The notes under the pieces were generated by a model. It was given only the letters and a program-made list of their open reading frames with translations, searched no databases and was not told the origin of the DNA. A stretch of DNA of 64,000 bases, from the NCBI RefSeq assembly GCF_000010345.1, contig NC_009663.1:558001-622000 (forward strand), given 5' to 3'. Below, in pieces: positions 1 through 13,383 of the stretch. The DNA is from Sulfurovum sp. NBC37-1. GTDB taxonomy: Bacteria; Campylobacterota; Campylobacteria; Campylobacterales; Sulfurovaceae. Each line of letters starts with the position of its first letter. Positions within the stretch are counted from its first letter, which is position 1. The position numbers and the translations under genes were made by a program.

Positions 1-32
1 TAGGAGAACCTGCGGTTGGATCACCTCCTTTC
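1..32 (+). rRNA. rrs: 16S rRNA, 3' end (partial)
   Basis: The window opens inside the last bases of a small-subunit rRNA. The universally conserved 3' end GGATCACCTCCTT, which contains the anti-Shine-Dalgarno sequence, lies at about 18-30. It is followed by a spacer with tRNA-Ile and then by 23S rRNA. The exact mature 3' end is uncertain by a few bases, and the body of the gene lies upstream of the window. Confidence 0.95.
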
Positions 33-161
33 AAGAGTATAGATGATATTTCCTCACAGAGTATTATCACAATCGATAAGACGATGGTTTGTTTGCACTG
101 TTTATTCAGTAGCTTATGTTTGGTTGATAAAGATCATATAGGTTCTTTAAACAATGCATAT

Positions 162-238
162 GGGCGTATAGCTCAGCTGGTTAGAGTGCACCCCTGATAA
201 GGGTGAGGTCCCAGGTTCAAGTCCTGGTACGCCCACCA
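162..238 (+). tRNA. tRNA-Ile (anticodon GAT)
   Basis: A full 77-nt cloverleaf. Acceptor arms GGGCGTA and TACGCCC pair, the anticodon stem CACCC/GGGTG closes the loop CTGATAA with anticodon GAT, the T-arm is CCAGG-TTCAAGT-CCTGG, and CCA is encoded. It sits in the 16S-23S spacer, the usual place for tRNA-Ile in bacterial rRNA operons, and would be co-transcribed and excised by RNase P and other processing enzymes. I see no tRNA-Ala beside it. Confidence 0.98.
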
Positions 239-571
239 TATGTTTAATGCAAGTTTTCCTTGGAAAATTTGAATTAGACATTTGTCTAAAAGTTATTTAA
301 CTTATTATTGTTAAGAGTCTAACGTAATGTTGCAAAACGCGAAGAGAATGTTTATTTATAAACGTTTGAATCAAATTTTACAAAACAATTACAATTTAAC
401 AGAAAATATTAACAAGAAGAACTTGTTCTTCAGACTTAATATCTTTCATGTGCAAGAAACTCAATAAATTAGAAGACGTAAGAAATCTTCAACTTATTAA
501 ACATACAAAAAACGAACCAAAGTGGTAAGACACAAACAGTTCATTTTGCATTTAATAAGGTAGTACCTTAG
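239..571 (+). other. 16S-23S internal transcribed spacer, distal part
   Basis: About 330 AT-rich bases between tRNA-Ile and 23S rRNA. I find no second tRNA and no convincing coding sequence. A short hairpin (GAAGA...TCTTC, about 471-489) and the 5' arm of the 23S processing stem near its end are visible. A boxA-like stretch (GGTTCTTTAAACAA) lies just before the tRNA at 141-154 and could serve rRNA antitermination, but this rests only on resemblance. Confidence 0.7.
557..568 (+). repeat. 5' arm of 23S rRNA processing stem (3' arm at 3468-3479)
   Basis: AAGGTAGTACCT at 557-568 is the exact reverse complement of AGGTACTACCTT at 3468-3479. The two arms flank the 23S rRNA and would form a 12-bp duplex in the precursor, the usual RNase III processing stem of bacterial 23S rRNA. 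Confidence 0.85.
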
Positions 572-3455
<2,884 letters not shown>

Positions 3456-3643
3456 TTATTCTTCAATAGGTACTACCTTGCTAAGTGCAAGGCAGAGCGT
3501 TTAGCGCTTAGCGCTGAGCGTTCAGAAAAAGGTACTTGCAGATTGTAATTGTAAACATTATTTAGGCTCTTAACAATACTAAGTTTCTCAAGCTTTCCAA
3601 AAGCAAAGAGAGACATGCACACTACGGTGTTCATCTCTCTCTT

Positions 3644-3758
3644 AGTGGTGGGGCTAGAGGGAGGGTCATACCCAGCTCCATTCCGAACCTGGAAGTCAAG
3701 CCTCCCATCGCCGATAATACTGCAGGCTACGTCTGTGGGAATGTAGGTCGCTGCCACT
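3644..3758 (+). rRNA. rrf: 5S rRNA
   Basis: About 115 nt beginning AGTGGTGG and ending GCTGCCACT, whose ends pair to form helix I. The internal segment CCATTCCGAACCTGGAAGTCAAG is typical of bacterial 5S rRNA. It is the last gene of the rRNA operon. A precursor hairpin (AGAGAGA...TCTCTCT, about 3608-3640) lies immediately upstream. Confidence 0.95.
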
Positions 3759-4010
3759 TTGAGTTATAAATGACTTCTTATCTTTACAATAATCATAAAA
3801 TTACTTTCTTTTTATTCAAATATTCACACATAACACTTAATTAAACTTTTAATCTATGTCAAACTGTTCACTATTCATGTTAGTGGTGCGATGAAACGGC
3901 ACCCTACGGCTTCCTAATAACCAATACACCAATAACCAATAACAGCGTTAGCCTTCCCTACATCAACTTTTCGCTAAAATACCTTAATTTATTATTTACA
4001 GGATACTGCT
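3759..4010. other. intergenic region between rRNA operon and argH
   Basis: About 250 AT-rich bases without a supported gene. It holds a short run of heptamer-like units (ACCAATA, around 3916-3943) and one TTCACTATTCA stretch (around 3864-3875) that matches the heptamer array in front of rnpB at 51684-51760. An argH promoter would lie near the TAAAATACC at about 3974. Confidence 0.5.
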
Positions 4011-5405
4011 ATGTCTAAAAAAATCGCTTCTGCCAGAATTTCAGAGAAGAGTTCCAAACTTCTTCAGGATCTTAACAACTCACTTCCTTTTGACAAAGTA
4101 CTCTACAGAGAGGATATTGAGGGGTCACGTGCACACGCTTTCATGCTCAGTGAACAGGGGATCATCTCCAGGGAAGATCAGGAAAAGATCGATGCAGGGT
4201 TGCAGGATATACTTGCCGATATAGAGTCAGGTCTGTTTAAACTTGAGGGTGATGATGAAGACATTCATATGGCGATAGAGGGTGAACTTACACGACGTAT
4301 AGGTGATGCAGGAAAGCGTCTGCATACAGCTAGAAGCCGTAATGATCAGGTAGCACTGGACTTCAGACTTTATGTTCAGCGTAATACCAAAACCATTGCG
4401 GAACTGCTTTTGAAGAATATTGAAACGTTTGTAAAGGTGGCAGAGGAAAATGCGGAAACAATGCTGCCGGGAATGACACATCTTCAGCATGCTCAACCCA
4501 TCAATTTCGGTTATCACATGATGGCTTATGCCAGTATGTTTAAACGTGACTATGAGCGTTTTATGAGCTCTTATGAGCGCAATAACTATTCACCAATTGG
4601 GTGTGCAGCGTTGGCTGGCACACCACACCCCATTAATCGTCAGACCACTTCGGATAAACTGGGGTTCAATGCACCGACTCTTAATTGTCTCGATACGGTG
4701 AGTGACCGTGATTTTGCACTCGAAATACTCTTTAACATTTCCACTGTGATGATGCATATGAGCCGTTTGAGTGAAGAGCTCATCTTATGGTCGGCCGCAG
4801 AATTCAAATGGGTGACACTTAGTGACCGTCATGCGACAGGCTCCTCCATCATGCCGCAAAAGAAAAATCCGGATATTCCTGAACTGCTTCGCGGTAAGAC
4901 AGGGCGTGTCAATGGGAATCTTGTAGCACTGCTTACAGTCATGAAAAGTCTTCCTCTTGCCTACAACAAAGATATGCAGGAGGATAAAGAGGGTGTGTTT
5001 GACTCTGTAAGAACAGCTATTCTTTCACTACAGGTACTTGAAGAGATGATCGCTGATATGACGGTGAACAAAGAAGCTATGGAACGTGCCTGTATGGTGG
5101 GTCACCTTTCTGCAACAGACCTGGCGGACTACCTTGTAAAAGAACAGGGACTTCCATTCCGTGATGCCTACCATATTACCGGTAATGTGGTGAATCTCGC
5201 TGAAGAAAAGGGACTTGATATCTCTGAACTTTCTTTGGAAGATTTGCAAAGTATCGATGAGCGTATTGCTGAAGATGTAGTAGCTCTCCTTGATAACCGT
5301 GCTTCGATGAATGCCCGTCAGTCTGAGGGTGGTACGGCTACGGTGAGGACTTTGGAGCAGATAGAGGACCTGAAGAAATGGCTTGAAAAACAAGATGAAA
5401 AATGA
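4011..5405 (+). CDS. argH: argininosuccinate lyase
   Basis: 464 residues, the usual length. ArgH cleaves argininosuccinate to arginine and fumarate, the last step of arginine synthesis, and is a cytosolic tetramer of the fumarase/aspartase superfamily. The superfamily signature [12 protein letters not shown] starts at residue 277, the N-terminal TARSRNDQV motif is near residue 105, and the HLQHAQP segment with the catalytic-region histidine is near 160. The ATG has ACAGGA about 8 bases upstream. It stands alone after the rRNA operon, convergent with hinT. Another arginine gene, argD, lies at 62282, so the pathway is scattered. Confidence 0.97.
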   Translation: MSKKIASARISEKSSKLLQDLNNSLPFDKVLYREDIEGSRAHAFMLSEQGIISREDQEKIDAGLQDILADIESGLFKLEGDDEDIHMAIEGELTRRIGDAGKRLHTARSRNDQVALDFRLYVQRNTKTIAELLLKNIETFVKVAEENAETMLPGMTHLQHAQPINFGYHMMAYASMFKRDYERFMSSYERNNYSPIGCAALAGTPHPINRQTTSDKLGFNAPTLNCLDTVSDRDFALEILFNISTVMMHMSRLSEELILWSAAEFKWVTLSDRHATGSSIMPQKKNPDIPELLRGKTGRVNGNLVALLTVMKSLPLAYNKDMQEDKEGVFDSVRTAILSLQVLEEMIADMTVNKEAMERACMVGHLSATDLADYLVKEQGLPFRDAYHITGNVVNLAEEKGLDISELSLEDLQSIDERIAEDVVALLDNRASMNARQSEGGTATVRTLEQIEDLKKWLEKQDEK

Positions 5406-5522
5406 TGAACATATCGCTTCGGATACGGTAGGATTGAGATGGATGATGGTTTTGGTGGAGTGTATTGCTCCTAAAAAGTTTTAAAAGTACAGAAGGTGCA
5501 GAGAAATGCACCTTACAAAAAT

Positions 5523-5876
5523 TTAGATACTTTTATGTGGGTCTTCGTGAGAGTGGTCCCAAACAAGTTTTGCTCCGCCAAGCATATGGAAATGTAGATG
5601 GTTTACCTCCTGCCCTCCGTCAACTCCGTTGTTGGTAATCAGTCTGTATCCGGATTGGTCAATACCGACTTTTGTTGCGACTTCCTGGATAAATGGTGTC
5701 ATATCGGCCATCATTTCGGGTGACACAACCTGAAAACAGTCTACATGCTGTTTTGGGATGATAAGTATATGAACCGGTGCCTTGGGGTAAAGGTCATGAA
5801 ATGCCAGAAAATGGTCACTCTCATGCACGGTATTGTTCGGTATTTCTCCATTGACGATCTTGCAGAATATGCACAT
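5523..5876 (-). CDS. HIT-family nucleotide-binding protein
   Basis: 117 residues of the histidine triad family, small cytosolic purine-nucleoside phosphoramidases. The triad His-X-His-X-His is HLHFH at residues 93-97, close to the C-terminus as in HinT. The N-terminal CIFC pair resembles zinc-binding members. The start has AAAAGGA upstream and a -10 box (TATAAT, complement of 5920-5925). It is divergent from pheS with the intergenic region shared between both promoters, and I recall a HIT gene next to pheS in Helicobacter as well. The physiological substrate is unknown. Confidence 0.93.
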   Translation of the reverse strand: MCIFCKIVNGEIPNNTVHESDHFLAFHDLYPKAPVHILIIPKQHVDCFQVVSPEMMADMTPFIQEVATKVGIDQSGYRLITNNGVDGGQEVNHLHFHMLGGAKLVWDHSHEDPHKSI

Positions 5877-5919
5877 GGTATTATCCTTTTTAAATTAATT
5901 ATTGATTTTTATATTGTGG

Positions 5920-5925
5920 ATTATA
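5920..5925 (-). promoter_or_regulatory. -10 box of the HIT-family gene
   Basis: The complement reads TATAAT inside GATATAATCC, about 45 bases ahead of the start codon. No clear -35 hexamer is seen, in keeping with housekeeping promoters of this phylum. Confidence 0.5.
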
Positions 5926-5969
5926 TCATAGAAAAATCGCAATAAACCCCACTATTAGTTACTTTTGGA

Positions 5970-5975
5970 TAAAAT
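5970..5975 (+). promoter_or_regulatory. -10 box of pheST operon
   Basis: TAAAAT in TTTGGATAAAATCACGG, about 33 bases before the pheS start. It would drive the run pheS-pheT-ispH-aroA. Confidence 0.45.
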
Positions 5976-6007
5976 CACGGCAATTATTATGCGATAAATG
6001 GAGCATT

Positions 6008-7000
6008 ATGGAGAATTTGGAAGCAAAGATACTTGAGGCAGATTCGCTTGAAGTATTGGAAAAAGTACGTATAGAACTGTTCGGTAAAAAAGGGCTGCTT
6101 GCAGCACAGTTTGCCAAGATGAAAGATATCCCTGGGCCGGAGAAGAAAGCCTTTGCAGAAGGTTTGAACAAGCAAAAAACAGCACTTCAGGAAGCGTTCG
6201 ATGCACGATATGAAGTGCTGAAGGCCGAAGAAATAGAAAAAATGCTCAAGAGTGAAGCGATCGATATTTCCTTGTATGGAGCAGTGGCAGAAAAGGGTGC
6301 ACTGCATCCGGTCATGGAGACGATGGATAAGATCATTGACTACTTTGTGGCATTGAACTTTGCAGTCGAGACCGGGCCGATGGTCGAAGATGATTTCCAT
6401 AACTTTGAAGCTTTGAACCTCCCCAAATACCACCCGGCAAGAGATATGCAGGATACGTTCTACTTTAAAGACAGTGGGCTGTTGAGAACACACACTTCAC
6501 CCGTGCAGATCAGAACGATGCTGGAGACCAAACCTCCCATCAGGATGATCGCTCCGGGTTCTGTTTTCAGACGGGATTATGACCTGACACATACGCCGAT
6601 GTTCCATCAGGTCGAAGGACTGGTAGTCGATGAAAAGGGTAAAGTGAGTTTTGCAAACCTCAAAGCGATACTAACCGATTTTTTACAGTATATGTTTGGA
6701 GATGTCGAGGTACGTTTCAGACCGAGCTTCTTCCCGTTTACCGAGCCTTCTGCGGAAGTAGATATCAGCTGTATTTTCTGTGAAGGAAAGGGGTGTCGTG
6801 TCTGTTCACACACTGGATGGCTGGAAGTACTCGGTTGTGGGATCGTCGACCCCAATGTCTTCAAAGCGGTAGGCTATGAAGATGTAAGCGGTTATGCCTT
6901 CGGACTGGGCGTAGAACGTTTTGCGATGTTAATGCATAAGATACCGGACCTGAGAAGTCTGTTTGAGGGAGATATTCGTTTGTTGGAGCAGTTTAGATGA
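6008..7000 (+). CDS. pheS: phenylalanyl-tRNA synthetase alpha subunit
   Basis: 330 residues, typical of bacterial PheS. With PheT it forms the cytosolic alpha2beta2 enzyme that charges tRNA-Phe; PheS holds the catalytic class II core. The N-terminal part is a coiled coil for tRNA contact. Class II motif 2 is visible around the [19 protein letters not shown] stretch (about residues 190-210) and motif 3 near [10 protein letters not shown] (about residues 300-309). A Cys-rich stretch ([12 protein letters not shown], about residues 255-266) lies where other bacterial PheS proteins have similar cysteines. The stop overlaps the pheT start by four bases (ATGA), indicating coupled translation. Confidence 0.97.
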   Translation: MENLEAKILEADSLEVLEKVRIELFGKKGLLAAQFAKMKDIPGPEKKAFAEGLNKQKTALQEAFDARYEVLKAEEIEKMLKSEAIDISLYGAVAEKGALHPVMETMDKIIDYFVALNFAVETGPMVEDDFHNFEALNLPKYHPARDMQDTFYFKDSGLLRTHTSPVQIRTMLETKPPIRMIAPGSVFRRDYDLTHTPMFHQVEGLVVDEKGKVSFANLKAILTDFLQYMFGDVEVRFRPSFFPFTEPSAEVDISCIFCEGKGCRVCSHTGWLEVLGCGIVDPNVFKAVGYEDVSGYAFGLGVERFAMLMHKIPDLRSLFEGDIRLLEQFR

Positions 7001-9330
7001 TAGTAACAAGAAGTTGGTTAAATGAATTTATAGATCTGAGCGAGGTCAGTAACGATACACTCTATGAAACGTTCAATGCCATTGGACTGGAAGTTGACAG
7101 TATCGACCAGGTAGAGATCGACCCCAAAGTCGTGGTTGGGAAGATCATTTCCTGTGAGAAACATCCGGACGCAGACAAATTGAATGTCTGTCAGATCGAT
7201 GTGGGTGGCAGGGTCGAGCAGATTGTCTGTGGAGCAGCCAATGTGCTTGATGCAGAGTATGTGGCTGTGGCGACCATCGGTGCCGTGCTGCCGGGTAATT
7301 TTGAGATCAAAGATGCAGAACTTCGCGGTGTGAAGAGTGCCGGTATGGTCTGTGCCTCTTCTGAACTCGGATTGCCTGAAATGGGCAAAGGGATCATGAT
7401 ACTCGATGAGAGCATCGGGGAGCTTGAAGTGGGGAAAGCGCTTGGTGAATACCCAACCGTTGCCGATACGATCATAGAGCTTGAACTCACAGCCAACAGA
7501 GGCGATTGCCTTAGTATCTATGGTGTGGCAAGAGATCTCAGTGCAGCGCTCAATATAGAGATGAAATCGTTCGAGTACAAGCAGGCTGAGAGAATGAAGC
7601 TTGGTATCGCCAGAGATGCAGAGTTACATACTGAAGGTGAAATAGATGCCGATCTGCGCTATAAGCTGGCAAGCATAGAATATATTGATGATACCTTCCT
7701 GATCCGACTTCGTTTGGCAATGGTCAATGTGGAAGCAGAAGGCAAACTGGACAGAATACTTGCCTATGCCACCCATACGACAGGAGTGATTCTGCGTGCG
7801 TATGACTGTGTGCCGCTCTGCAATGAAGATGACAAGATCATGGTGAGTCCCAGAGCCAAAGCTAAAGGTATCATAGAGATCTTTGCCCATGAGAAAGTAT
7901 TAAGTATCGTCGGTGTGAATCAGGTAGAGGATTATAAAGCAACGGATAATACAACAAAACTATTGATCGAAGCAAGTTACATTGATCCTGATCTTTTGGT
8001 TGAAGCCGTAGCTGAACATCAATTGAAAACAGATGAGCTTTACTATAAGACATCCAGAGGGTCCAATCCCGATCTTGGTCTTGGTCTGCAGTTCCTGGCT
8101 TACCTGATGGATAATTACAGCGATATCAACTGTTATGAAGGCTCGCTTGATGTACGTGTGGAACGTCATAACAAGAAGATCATTGTGGATTCCGGGGAAG
8201 TGTCATCCATCATCGGTATGGATGTAGAGATGAACAAGATTGTTACTATCCTGAAAAAGCTGGGGTTCGAGATTACGATGATGGACCATGAGCATGTGGC
8301 AGTGGCTGTACCATTGTTCAGACATGATATCAGGAATATTCAGGATATTACTGAAGAGATCGTTCGTATCATTGGCATTAACAATATTGAAGCCAAACCG
8401 TTTGTTTTTGCAGAGAAGAGACGTCTGAATGCCACTTCAGACCGTTTCAAAGCCAAGAAAAGTATTAAAAATCGTGCCGTAGGAAATGGTTTCTATGAGA
8501 ATGTTTCTTATGTCTTTACTGAAAGAGCAGTACTGGAGAAATACGGCTTTGAAACAGTGGAGACAGCGCTTGACCTTGCCAACCCGATTGCGGAAGAGCT
8601 TAATACGCTTAGGAGTACGATTCTGACAAATCTGCTCAATGCAGTAAAACGTAATGTCAGTTACACCAAGAAATCGATTCCGCTTTTTGAAATCGGTGCG
8701 GTATTCGGGAGTCAAAGAGAGGAATCCGAGGTGCTCTCCTTTGTCTTTTCCGGACAGATAGAAGGGGAGAATGTAAGTAATGCGGGTAAACCGAAAATGG
8801 TGGATTTCGCTTCCTTCACACAGAAGATCGGTGCTGTGGTTGGTGACTTTGACCTGGTACCCTGTACCAGGAATAATGCACTACTCCATCCTTACCAGTC
8901 TGCCGATATTATTGTAAACGGCAAAGTATGTGGATATATGAGCAAACTGCATCCGATGGTACAGGAGGAGTACGGGATCCCCGTGACGTTCATTGCAGAG
9001 CTTTCGCTGGATGCCCTGTTGCCAGAACATATCAGTGCAACACCTATTTCAAAATTCCAGGGAGTCTATAAAGATCTCAGTATCGTAATAGACAAATCTC
9101 TCTCATACTATGAAGTGGCCAAAGTACTGAACGGATTGGATATTCCGACACTTAAAGAGAGCTACCCGGTGGATATCTATGAAGATGAAAAACTGGGGAA
9201 CAAAAAGAGTCTGACTATCAGGTTCTTCATCCAGTCCATGGAAAAAACACTCGAAGACAGCGATATAGAAGCCGTGATGGCAGAAGTGATGCAGGCACTC
9301 GAGACCAACTGCAATGCGGAGCTGAGATAG
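6997..9330 (+). CDS. pheT: phenylalanyl-tRNA synthetase beta subunit
   Basis: 777 residues, normal length. PheT carries tRNA binding and editing. An EMAPII-like tRNA-binding domain lies at about residues 40-150 ([21 protein letters not shown]), followed by a divergent B3/B4 editing region (about 200-380), the B5 domain (about 400-475), the catalytic-like core and a C-terminal FDX-ACB anticodon-binding domain ending near residue 775. It overlaps pheS by four bases and is followed after one base by ispH, so the genes are probably one transcript. Confidence 0.96.
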   Translation: MIVTRSWLNEFIDLSEVSNDTLYETFNAIGLEVDSIDQVEIDPKVVVGKIISCEKHPDADKLNVCQIDVGGRVEQIVCGAANVLDAEYVAVATIGAVLPGNFEIKDAELRGVKSAGMVCASSELGLPEMGKGIMILDESIGELEVGKALGEYPTVADTIIELELTANRGDCLSIYGVARDLSAALNIEMKSFEYKQAERMKLGIARDAELHTEGEIDADLRYKLASIEYIDDTFLIRLRLAMVNVEAEGKLDRILAYATHTTGVILRAYDCVPLCNEDDKIMVSPRAKAKGIIEIFAHEKVLSIVGVNQVEDYKATDNTTKLLIEASYIDPDLLVEAVAEHQLKTDELYYKTSRGSNPDLGLGLQFLAYLMDNYSDINCYEGSLDVRVERHNKKIIVDSGEVSSIIGMDVEMNKIVTILKKLGFEITMMDHEHVAVAVPLFRHDIRNIQDITEEIVRIIGINNIEAKPFVFAEKRRLNATSDRFKAKKSIKNRAVGNGFYENVSYVFTERAVLEKYGFETVETALDLANPIAEELNTLRSTILTNLLNAVKRNVSYTKKSIPLFEIGAVFGSQREESEVLSFVFSGQIEGENVSNAGKPKMVDFASFTQKIGAVVGDFDLVPCTRNNALLHPYQSADIIVNGKVCGYMSKLHPMVQEEYGIPVTFIAELSLDALLPEHISATPISKFQGVYKDLSIVIDKSLSYYEVAKVLNGLDIPTLKESYPVDIYEDEKLGNKKSLTIRFFIQSMEKTLEDSDIEAVMAEVMQALETNCNAELR

Positions 9331-9331
9331 T

Positions 9332-10165
9332 ATGAAGATACAGCTTGCATCGAGTTACGGTTTCTGTTTCGGGGTGAAGCGTGCCATCAAGATTGCTGAA
9401 GAACATCAGGGAAGCAAGACCTACGGACCGCTTATCCATAACAAAGACGAGATCAACCGCCTCAAAGAAGGGTTTGATATCGGACTGGCAGAAAAACTCG
9501 ATGATGTAACACCGGAAGATTCCGTGGTCATCCGTACACATGGTATCCCCAAAGATGAACTTTCCCAGCTTAAAGCACAGGAGAATCCGATCATTGATGC
9601 GACCTGTCCCTATGTGACGACACCCCAGAATATCGTTGCGAATATGAGCGAAAAAGGTTACAGTATCGTCATTTTCGGAGACAAAGAGCACCCGGAGATC
9701 AAAGGGGTGGTCTCTTATGCCAAGGATCTCCGCAATGCGTTCATCGTTAAGCATGAAGATGAACTTAAAGGGCTTCCCATCCTTTCAAAAGTAGCAGTGG
9801 TAGCGCAAACTACCCGAAAGCCGGAAGATTTTCTAAAGATCGTCAATGCCCTGATTCTCAACCATAAAGAGGTACGTGTTTTCAACACGATCTGCAATGC
9901 AACGTTTGAAAATCAGGATGCAGCGGCAGAGTTGGCAAAAGATGCAGACGTGATGGTCGTCATTGGCGGGAAGCACTCGTCCAATACCAAGCAATTGCAC
10001 TCTATCTGCAAAAGTTATTGTGATGATAGCTATCTGATAGAGAATGAAGCAGAATTGGAACCGAAGTGGTTTGAAGGTAAGAAACTGTGCGGTATTTCGG
10101 CAGGGGCTTCGACACCGGACTGGATCGTTCAGAACGTTATCGACAAGATAGAAGCGCTGAAGTAG
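9332..10165 (+). CDS. ispH: 4-hydroxy-3-methylbut-2-enyl diphosphate reductase
   Basis: 277 residues. IspH (LytB) makes IPP and DMAPP in the last step of the MEP isoprenoid pathway and uses an unusual [4Fe-4S] cluster with an open iron site. The three cluster cysteines are C12 (GFCFGV), C92 (DATCPYV) and C188 (ICNAT); the active-site TxHG region is THGIPK near residue 69. It starts two bases after the pheT stop. I recall Helicobacter having aroA before ispH at this place; here the order is ispH then aroA. Confidence 0.97.
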   Translation: MKIQLASSYGFCFGVKRAIKIAEEHQGSKTYGPLIHNKDEINRLKEGFDIGLAEKLDDVTPEDSVVIRTHGIPKDELSQLKAQENPIIDATCPYVTTPQNIVANMSEKGYSIVIFGDKEHPEIKGVVSYAKDLRNAFIVKHEDELKGLPILSKVAVVAQTTRKPEDFLKIVNALILNHKEVRVFNTICNATFENQDAAAELAKDADVMVVIGGKHSSNTKQLHSICKSYCDDSYLIENEAELEPKWFEGKKLCGISAGASTPDWIVQNVIDKIEALK

Positions 10166-10175
10166 GCAGAGCACG

Positions 10176-11459
10176 ATGAACAGTATTACACTCAAACCGA
10201 TCAGATATATTGAAGGAGAAGTAAATCTTCCGGGTTCCAAGAGTCTTTCCAACAGAGCACTGCTGATCGCGGCACTGGCAGAAGGAACGACAAGGATCAC
10301 CAATCTGCTTGAGAGTGACGATACCCGGCATATGCTCAATGCACTTAAACTTTTGGGTGTGGAATACACACTTTCTGAAGACAGAACGGAATGTACCGTG
10401 GTTGGGAACGGCGGCCCCTTTCATACGAAAGAACCCTTGGAACTCTTTTTGGGAAATGCCGGAACGGCCATGCGCCCGCTATGTGCTGCTTTGACGCTGG
10501 GAAGCGGAACTTATGTGCTTACCGGAGAACCGCGTATGAAAGAGCGACCTATAGGCCATCTGGTGGATGCACTTAGAGAAGCAGGGGCGAAGATCACTTA
10601 CCTGGAGAATGAAGGGTACCCGCCGTTGAAGATCGAAGCTGACGGACTCAAAGGCGGAGAGGTCAGGATAGACGGTTCGATCTCGAGCCAGTTTTTGACG
10701 GCACTCCTGATGGCTGCACCGATGGCTCGGGGAGACATGCAGATCGATATTGTGGGCGAACTTGTATCCAAACCCTACATCGACATAACATTGCACATCA
10801 TGAAGCAGTTCGGTGTGGAGGTTCGTAATGAGAATTATGAACGTTTTTTTATTAAAGGCGGACAAATCTACCAGGCGCTTGAAACTTTCATGGTCGAAGG
10901 AGATGCCTCCTCTGCTTCCTATTTCCTGGCGGCAGCGGCCATTAAGGGCGGGACGGTCAAAGTGACAGGTATAGGGAAAACATCTGTACAGGGAGATGTC
11001 GCTTTTGCAGATGTACTTGAGAAGATGGGTGCCAAAGTAGAATGGGGAGATGACTATGTCTCCGTCAGTAGGGGAGAGCTCAATGCGGTCAATATGGATT
11101 TCAACCATATCCCCGATGCGGCGATGACCATAGCGACCACGGCACTCTTCGCCAAAGGGACAACTACGCTGCGTAACATCTATAACTGGCGCGTCAAAGA
11201 GACGGACAGGCTCCATGCCATGGCAATGGAACTTCGAAAAGTGGGTGCAAAGGTGGAAGAGGGTGAGGACTACCTCACTATCACTCCGCCGGTACAGCTT
11301 AAGCATGCCGCTATCGATACCTATGATGACCACCGTATGGCGATGTGTTTCTCTCTTTTGGCACTCGATCCGGTTTCTGTCACTATCAATGAACCTGAAT
11401 GTACGGCCAAGACTTTTCCAACCTATTTTGAGGTTTTGGAGAGTATTTCCAGTTATTAA
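10176..11459 (+). CDS. aroA: 3-phosphoshikimate 1-carboxyvinyltransferase (EPSP synthase)
   Basis: 427 residues. AroA joins shikimate-3-phosphate and phosphoenolpyruvate to give EPSP in the shikimate pathway. Family motifs are [19 protein letters not shown] near residue 19, [11 protein letters not shown] near residue 92 and the C-terminal DDHRMAM. The G-N-A-G-T-A-M-R-P arrangement is that of ordinary EPSP synthases. It begins ten bases after ispH and ends the pheS-led run; a hairpin (11479-11500) lies in the gap before rpsA. Confidence 0.97.
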   Translation: MNSITLKPIRYIEGEVNLPGSKSLSNRALLIAALAEGTTRITNLLESDDTRHMLNALKLLGVEYTLSEDRTECTVVGNGGPFHTKEPLELFLGNAGTAMRPLCAALTLGSGTYVLTGEPRMKERPIGHLVDALREAGAKITYLENEGYPPLKIEADGLKGGEVRIDGSISSQFLTALLMAAPMARGDMQIDIVGELVSKPYIDITLHIMKQFGVEVRNENYERFFIKGGQIYQALETFMVEGDASSASYFLAAAAIKGGTVKVTGIGKTSVQGDVAFADVLEKMGAKVEWGDDYVSVSRGELNAVNMDFNHIPDAAMTIATTALFAKGTTTLRNIYNWRVKETDRLHAMAMELRKVGAKVEEGEDYLTITPPVQLKHAAIDTYDDHRMAMCFSLLALDPVSVTINEPECTAKTFPTYFEVLESISSY

Positions 11460-11478
11460 AAATATGATATCTCTGTAG

Positions 11479-11500
11479 GGTGTTGTCCCCTGACAACACC
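11479..11500 (+). terminator. hairpin after aroA
   Basis: A nine-base perfect stem, GGTGTTGTC/GACAACACC, with loop CCCT. It is not followed by a run of T, so it may be a terminator-like hairpin or a copy of a short palindromic repeat; a similar GTAGGGTG palindrome occurs at 44671-44691. Confidence 0.5.
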
Positions 11501-11598
11501 AGAAATATGGCTAAATAAGGAGCTGTGAAAATGCAGCGCTCTATGGTTTCCCCCAAAAATTTATTTTTTACCCTAAGCATTCTGATAAAAAATTTAGA

Positions 11599-11604
11599 TA
11601 TAAT
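11599..11604 (+). promoter_or_regulatory. -10 box of rpsA
   Basis: TATAAT in TTTAGATATAATATCGC, 33 bases ahead of the rpsA start. A ribosome binding site (AAGGATAGG) precedes the ATG. Confidence 0.55.
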
Positions 11605-11636
11605 ATCGCAAAATTTGTGTACACATAAGGATAGGT

Positions 11637-13295
11637 ATGAAGTTCGAAGATATCGAAATAGAAGATGTAGATTTTGAGGCGATGCTTGAGGAATCGTTTA
11701 AAAAATCAGAATCAAGAAGTGATTTGGTAACCGGTACGGTCGTTAAGATCGATGAGAAAGACAATTTGGCTGTAGTGGATATCGGTGGCGGTAGAGATGC
11801 AAACCTTGCGCTCGACGAGATCAAAGATGAAGAAGGAAATATCCTCTTTAACGTCGGTGACAACATTGATGTATTGAACATGGGTAGAGGACGTATCTCT
11901 TACAAAGCGGCACTCGGAAGAGCGGCATTGAACGAGTTCATCTCTGAGTATGACGAAGAGCAGGAATATATCATCGAAGGTGTTGTGACCAAGAAGAACA
12001 AAGGCGGATACGTCGTTGAGGTGGATGGTCTTGAATTCTTCATGCCGCGCACGCTTTCATACCTTTCTTCGAAGCCAGGTTTTGAAGCTATTGGCAAAAA
12101 AGTCAAAGCAGTCATCGTGAAAGTCGATAAAGATAAAGGGTCAGTTGTTGTTTCAAGAAAAGAACTTATCGAAAGAGATAAGGCGAAAACAGATGAGATC
12201 GTTGGAGAACTTTTAGAGAACAAAGAGCCTGTCGTAGGTACGATCAAAAAGATCACATCTTACGGTATGTTTGTAGATGTGGGTGGAATGGACGGTCTTG
12301 TTCATTATTCACAGATCTCCCATAAAGGTCCGGTCAATCCTTCCAAATATTTCCAGGAAGGTGACGAGGTCAATGTCATTGCACTTGACTATGATAAGAA
12401 AAAAAGACATCTTTCTCTTTCTATCAAAGATGCCAATCCTGATCCTTGGGCAGATATCGATTCTATCATCGGTGTAGGCGATACAGTAACAGCAACAGTT
12501 TCTAACATTGAGCCTTACGGTGTATTCGTTGATCTTGGTGAAGATCTTGAAGCATTCCTTCATGTATCTGAAATTTCTTGGGATAAAAATGTCAAGCACC
12601 CCAAAGATTATCTGACAAATGGCGAAGAGATCAATGTTGAAGTGATCGAAGTTGACAAAGAAGGCAGAAGACTCAGAGTAAGCCTCAAGAGCCTTCTTCC
12701 AAAACCTATGGATGCATTTACGCAGCAGTACAGAGTTGGCGATGTGGTCAAGGGTACGGTAACTTCCATCACGGATTTCGGTGCATTTGTTAAAGTAGGT
12801 TCTGTAGAGGGTCTTCTTCATAATCAGGAGATCTCATGGGATAAGAGCAAAAATGCCAAGTCAGAGCTTGCAGTCGGTGATGAAGTTGAAGTGAAGATCA
12901 TCAAGATCGACAAAGATGCAGGTAAGATCTCTTTGAGCAAAAAAGCGCTTGAAGATTCTCCGATAAAAGCATTTGCACAGACTCACAAGAATGGTGCCAT
13001 CGTAACCGGCACAGTAAAAGACAAAAAAGATTTCGGTGTGTTCATCGCGCTTGAAGACAATGTGGATGCATTGATCAGAACAGAAGATCTTCACCCGCTT
13101 AAATTCGACGAGATCGAAAAAGGGCAGGAGATCAAAGGTGTGATCTCTTTCATCGACGAGAACAATGACAGGATCAGAGTTTCTGTTAAAAGACTTGAAC
13201 GACAGGAAGAAAGAGAAGCAATGGAGCAACTCAATCTTAATCAGGACGACAGCATGACACTTGGTGATGCTTTCGGTGACAAGTTCAAAAAATAA
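11637..13295 (+). CDS. rpsA: 30S ribosomal protein S1
   Basis: 552 residues, the full-length form with six S1 (OB-fold) RNA-binding repeats spread along the chain. S1 binds mRNA leaders and aids translation initiation. The repeated S1 pattern is visible, for example TSYGMFVDVGGMDGLVHYSQIS near residue 205 and later DFGAFVKVGSVEGLLHNQEISW, each with the conserved G-F/V-V and GL-H-SEIS features. It has its own promoter and is followed by a ten-base-stem hairpin at 13307-13333. Confidence 0.96.
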   Translation: MKFEDIEIEDVDFEAMLEESFKKSESRSDLVTGTVVKIDEKDNLAVVDIGGGRDANLALDEIKDEEGNILFNVGDNIDVLNMGRGRISYKAALGRAALNEFISEYDEEQEYIIEGVVTKKNKGGYVVEVDGLEFFMPRTLSYLSSKPGFEAIGKKVKAVIVKVDKDKGSVVVSRKELIERDKAKTDEIVGELLENKEPVVGTIKKITSYGMFVDVGGMDGLVHYSQISHKGPVNPSKYFQEGDEVNVIALDYDKKKRHLSLSIKDANPDPWADIDSIIGVGDTVTATVSNIEPYGVFVDLGEDLEAFLHVSEISWDKNVKHPKDYLTNGEEINVEVIEVDKEGRRLRVSLKSLLPKPMDAFTQQYRVGDVVKGTVTSITDFGAFVKVGSVEGLLHNQEISWDKSKNAKSELAVGDEVEVKIIKIDKDAGKISLSKKALEDSPIKAFAQTHKNGAIVTGTVKDKKDFGVFIALEDNVDALIRTEDLHPLKFDEIEKGQEIKGVISFIDENNDRIRVSVKRLERQEEREAMEQLNLNQDDSMTLGDAFGDKFKK

Positions 13296-13306
13296 TTAAA
13301 CAAAAA

Positions 13307-13333
13307 TGGTGTATGCATTTCTCGCATACACCA
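13307..13333 (+). terminator. hairpin after rpsA
   Basis: A ten-base perfect stem, TGGTGTATGC/GCATACACCA, with loop ATTTCTC, 11 bases after the rpsA stop. No strong T-run follows. Confidence 0.65.
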
Positions 13334-13383
13334 CCTTCATAGTACTGCGTACTTAAACTCAACCAAAATTAAAAGGTTTTCAG

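Noticed and set aside
3480-3520. Repetitive TTAGCG/CTGAGCG stretch after 23S rRNA
   Set aside because: It is only about 30 bases of low-complexity spacer in the rRNA transcript; no structure beyond short self-complementarity is evident.
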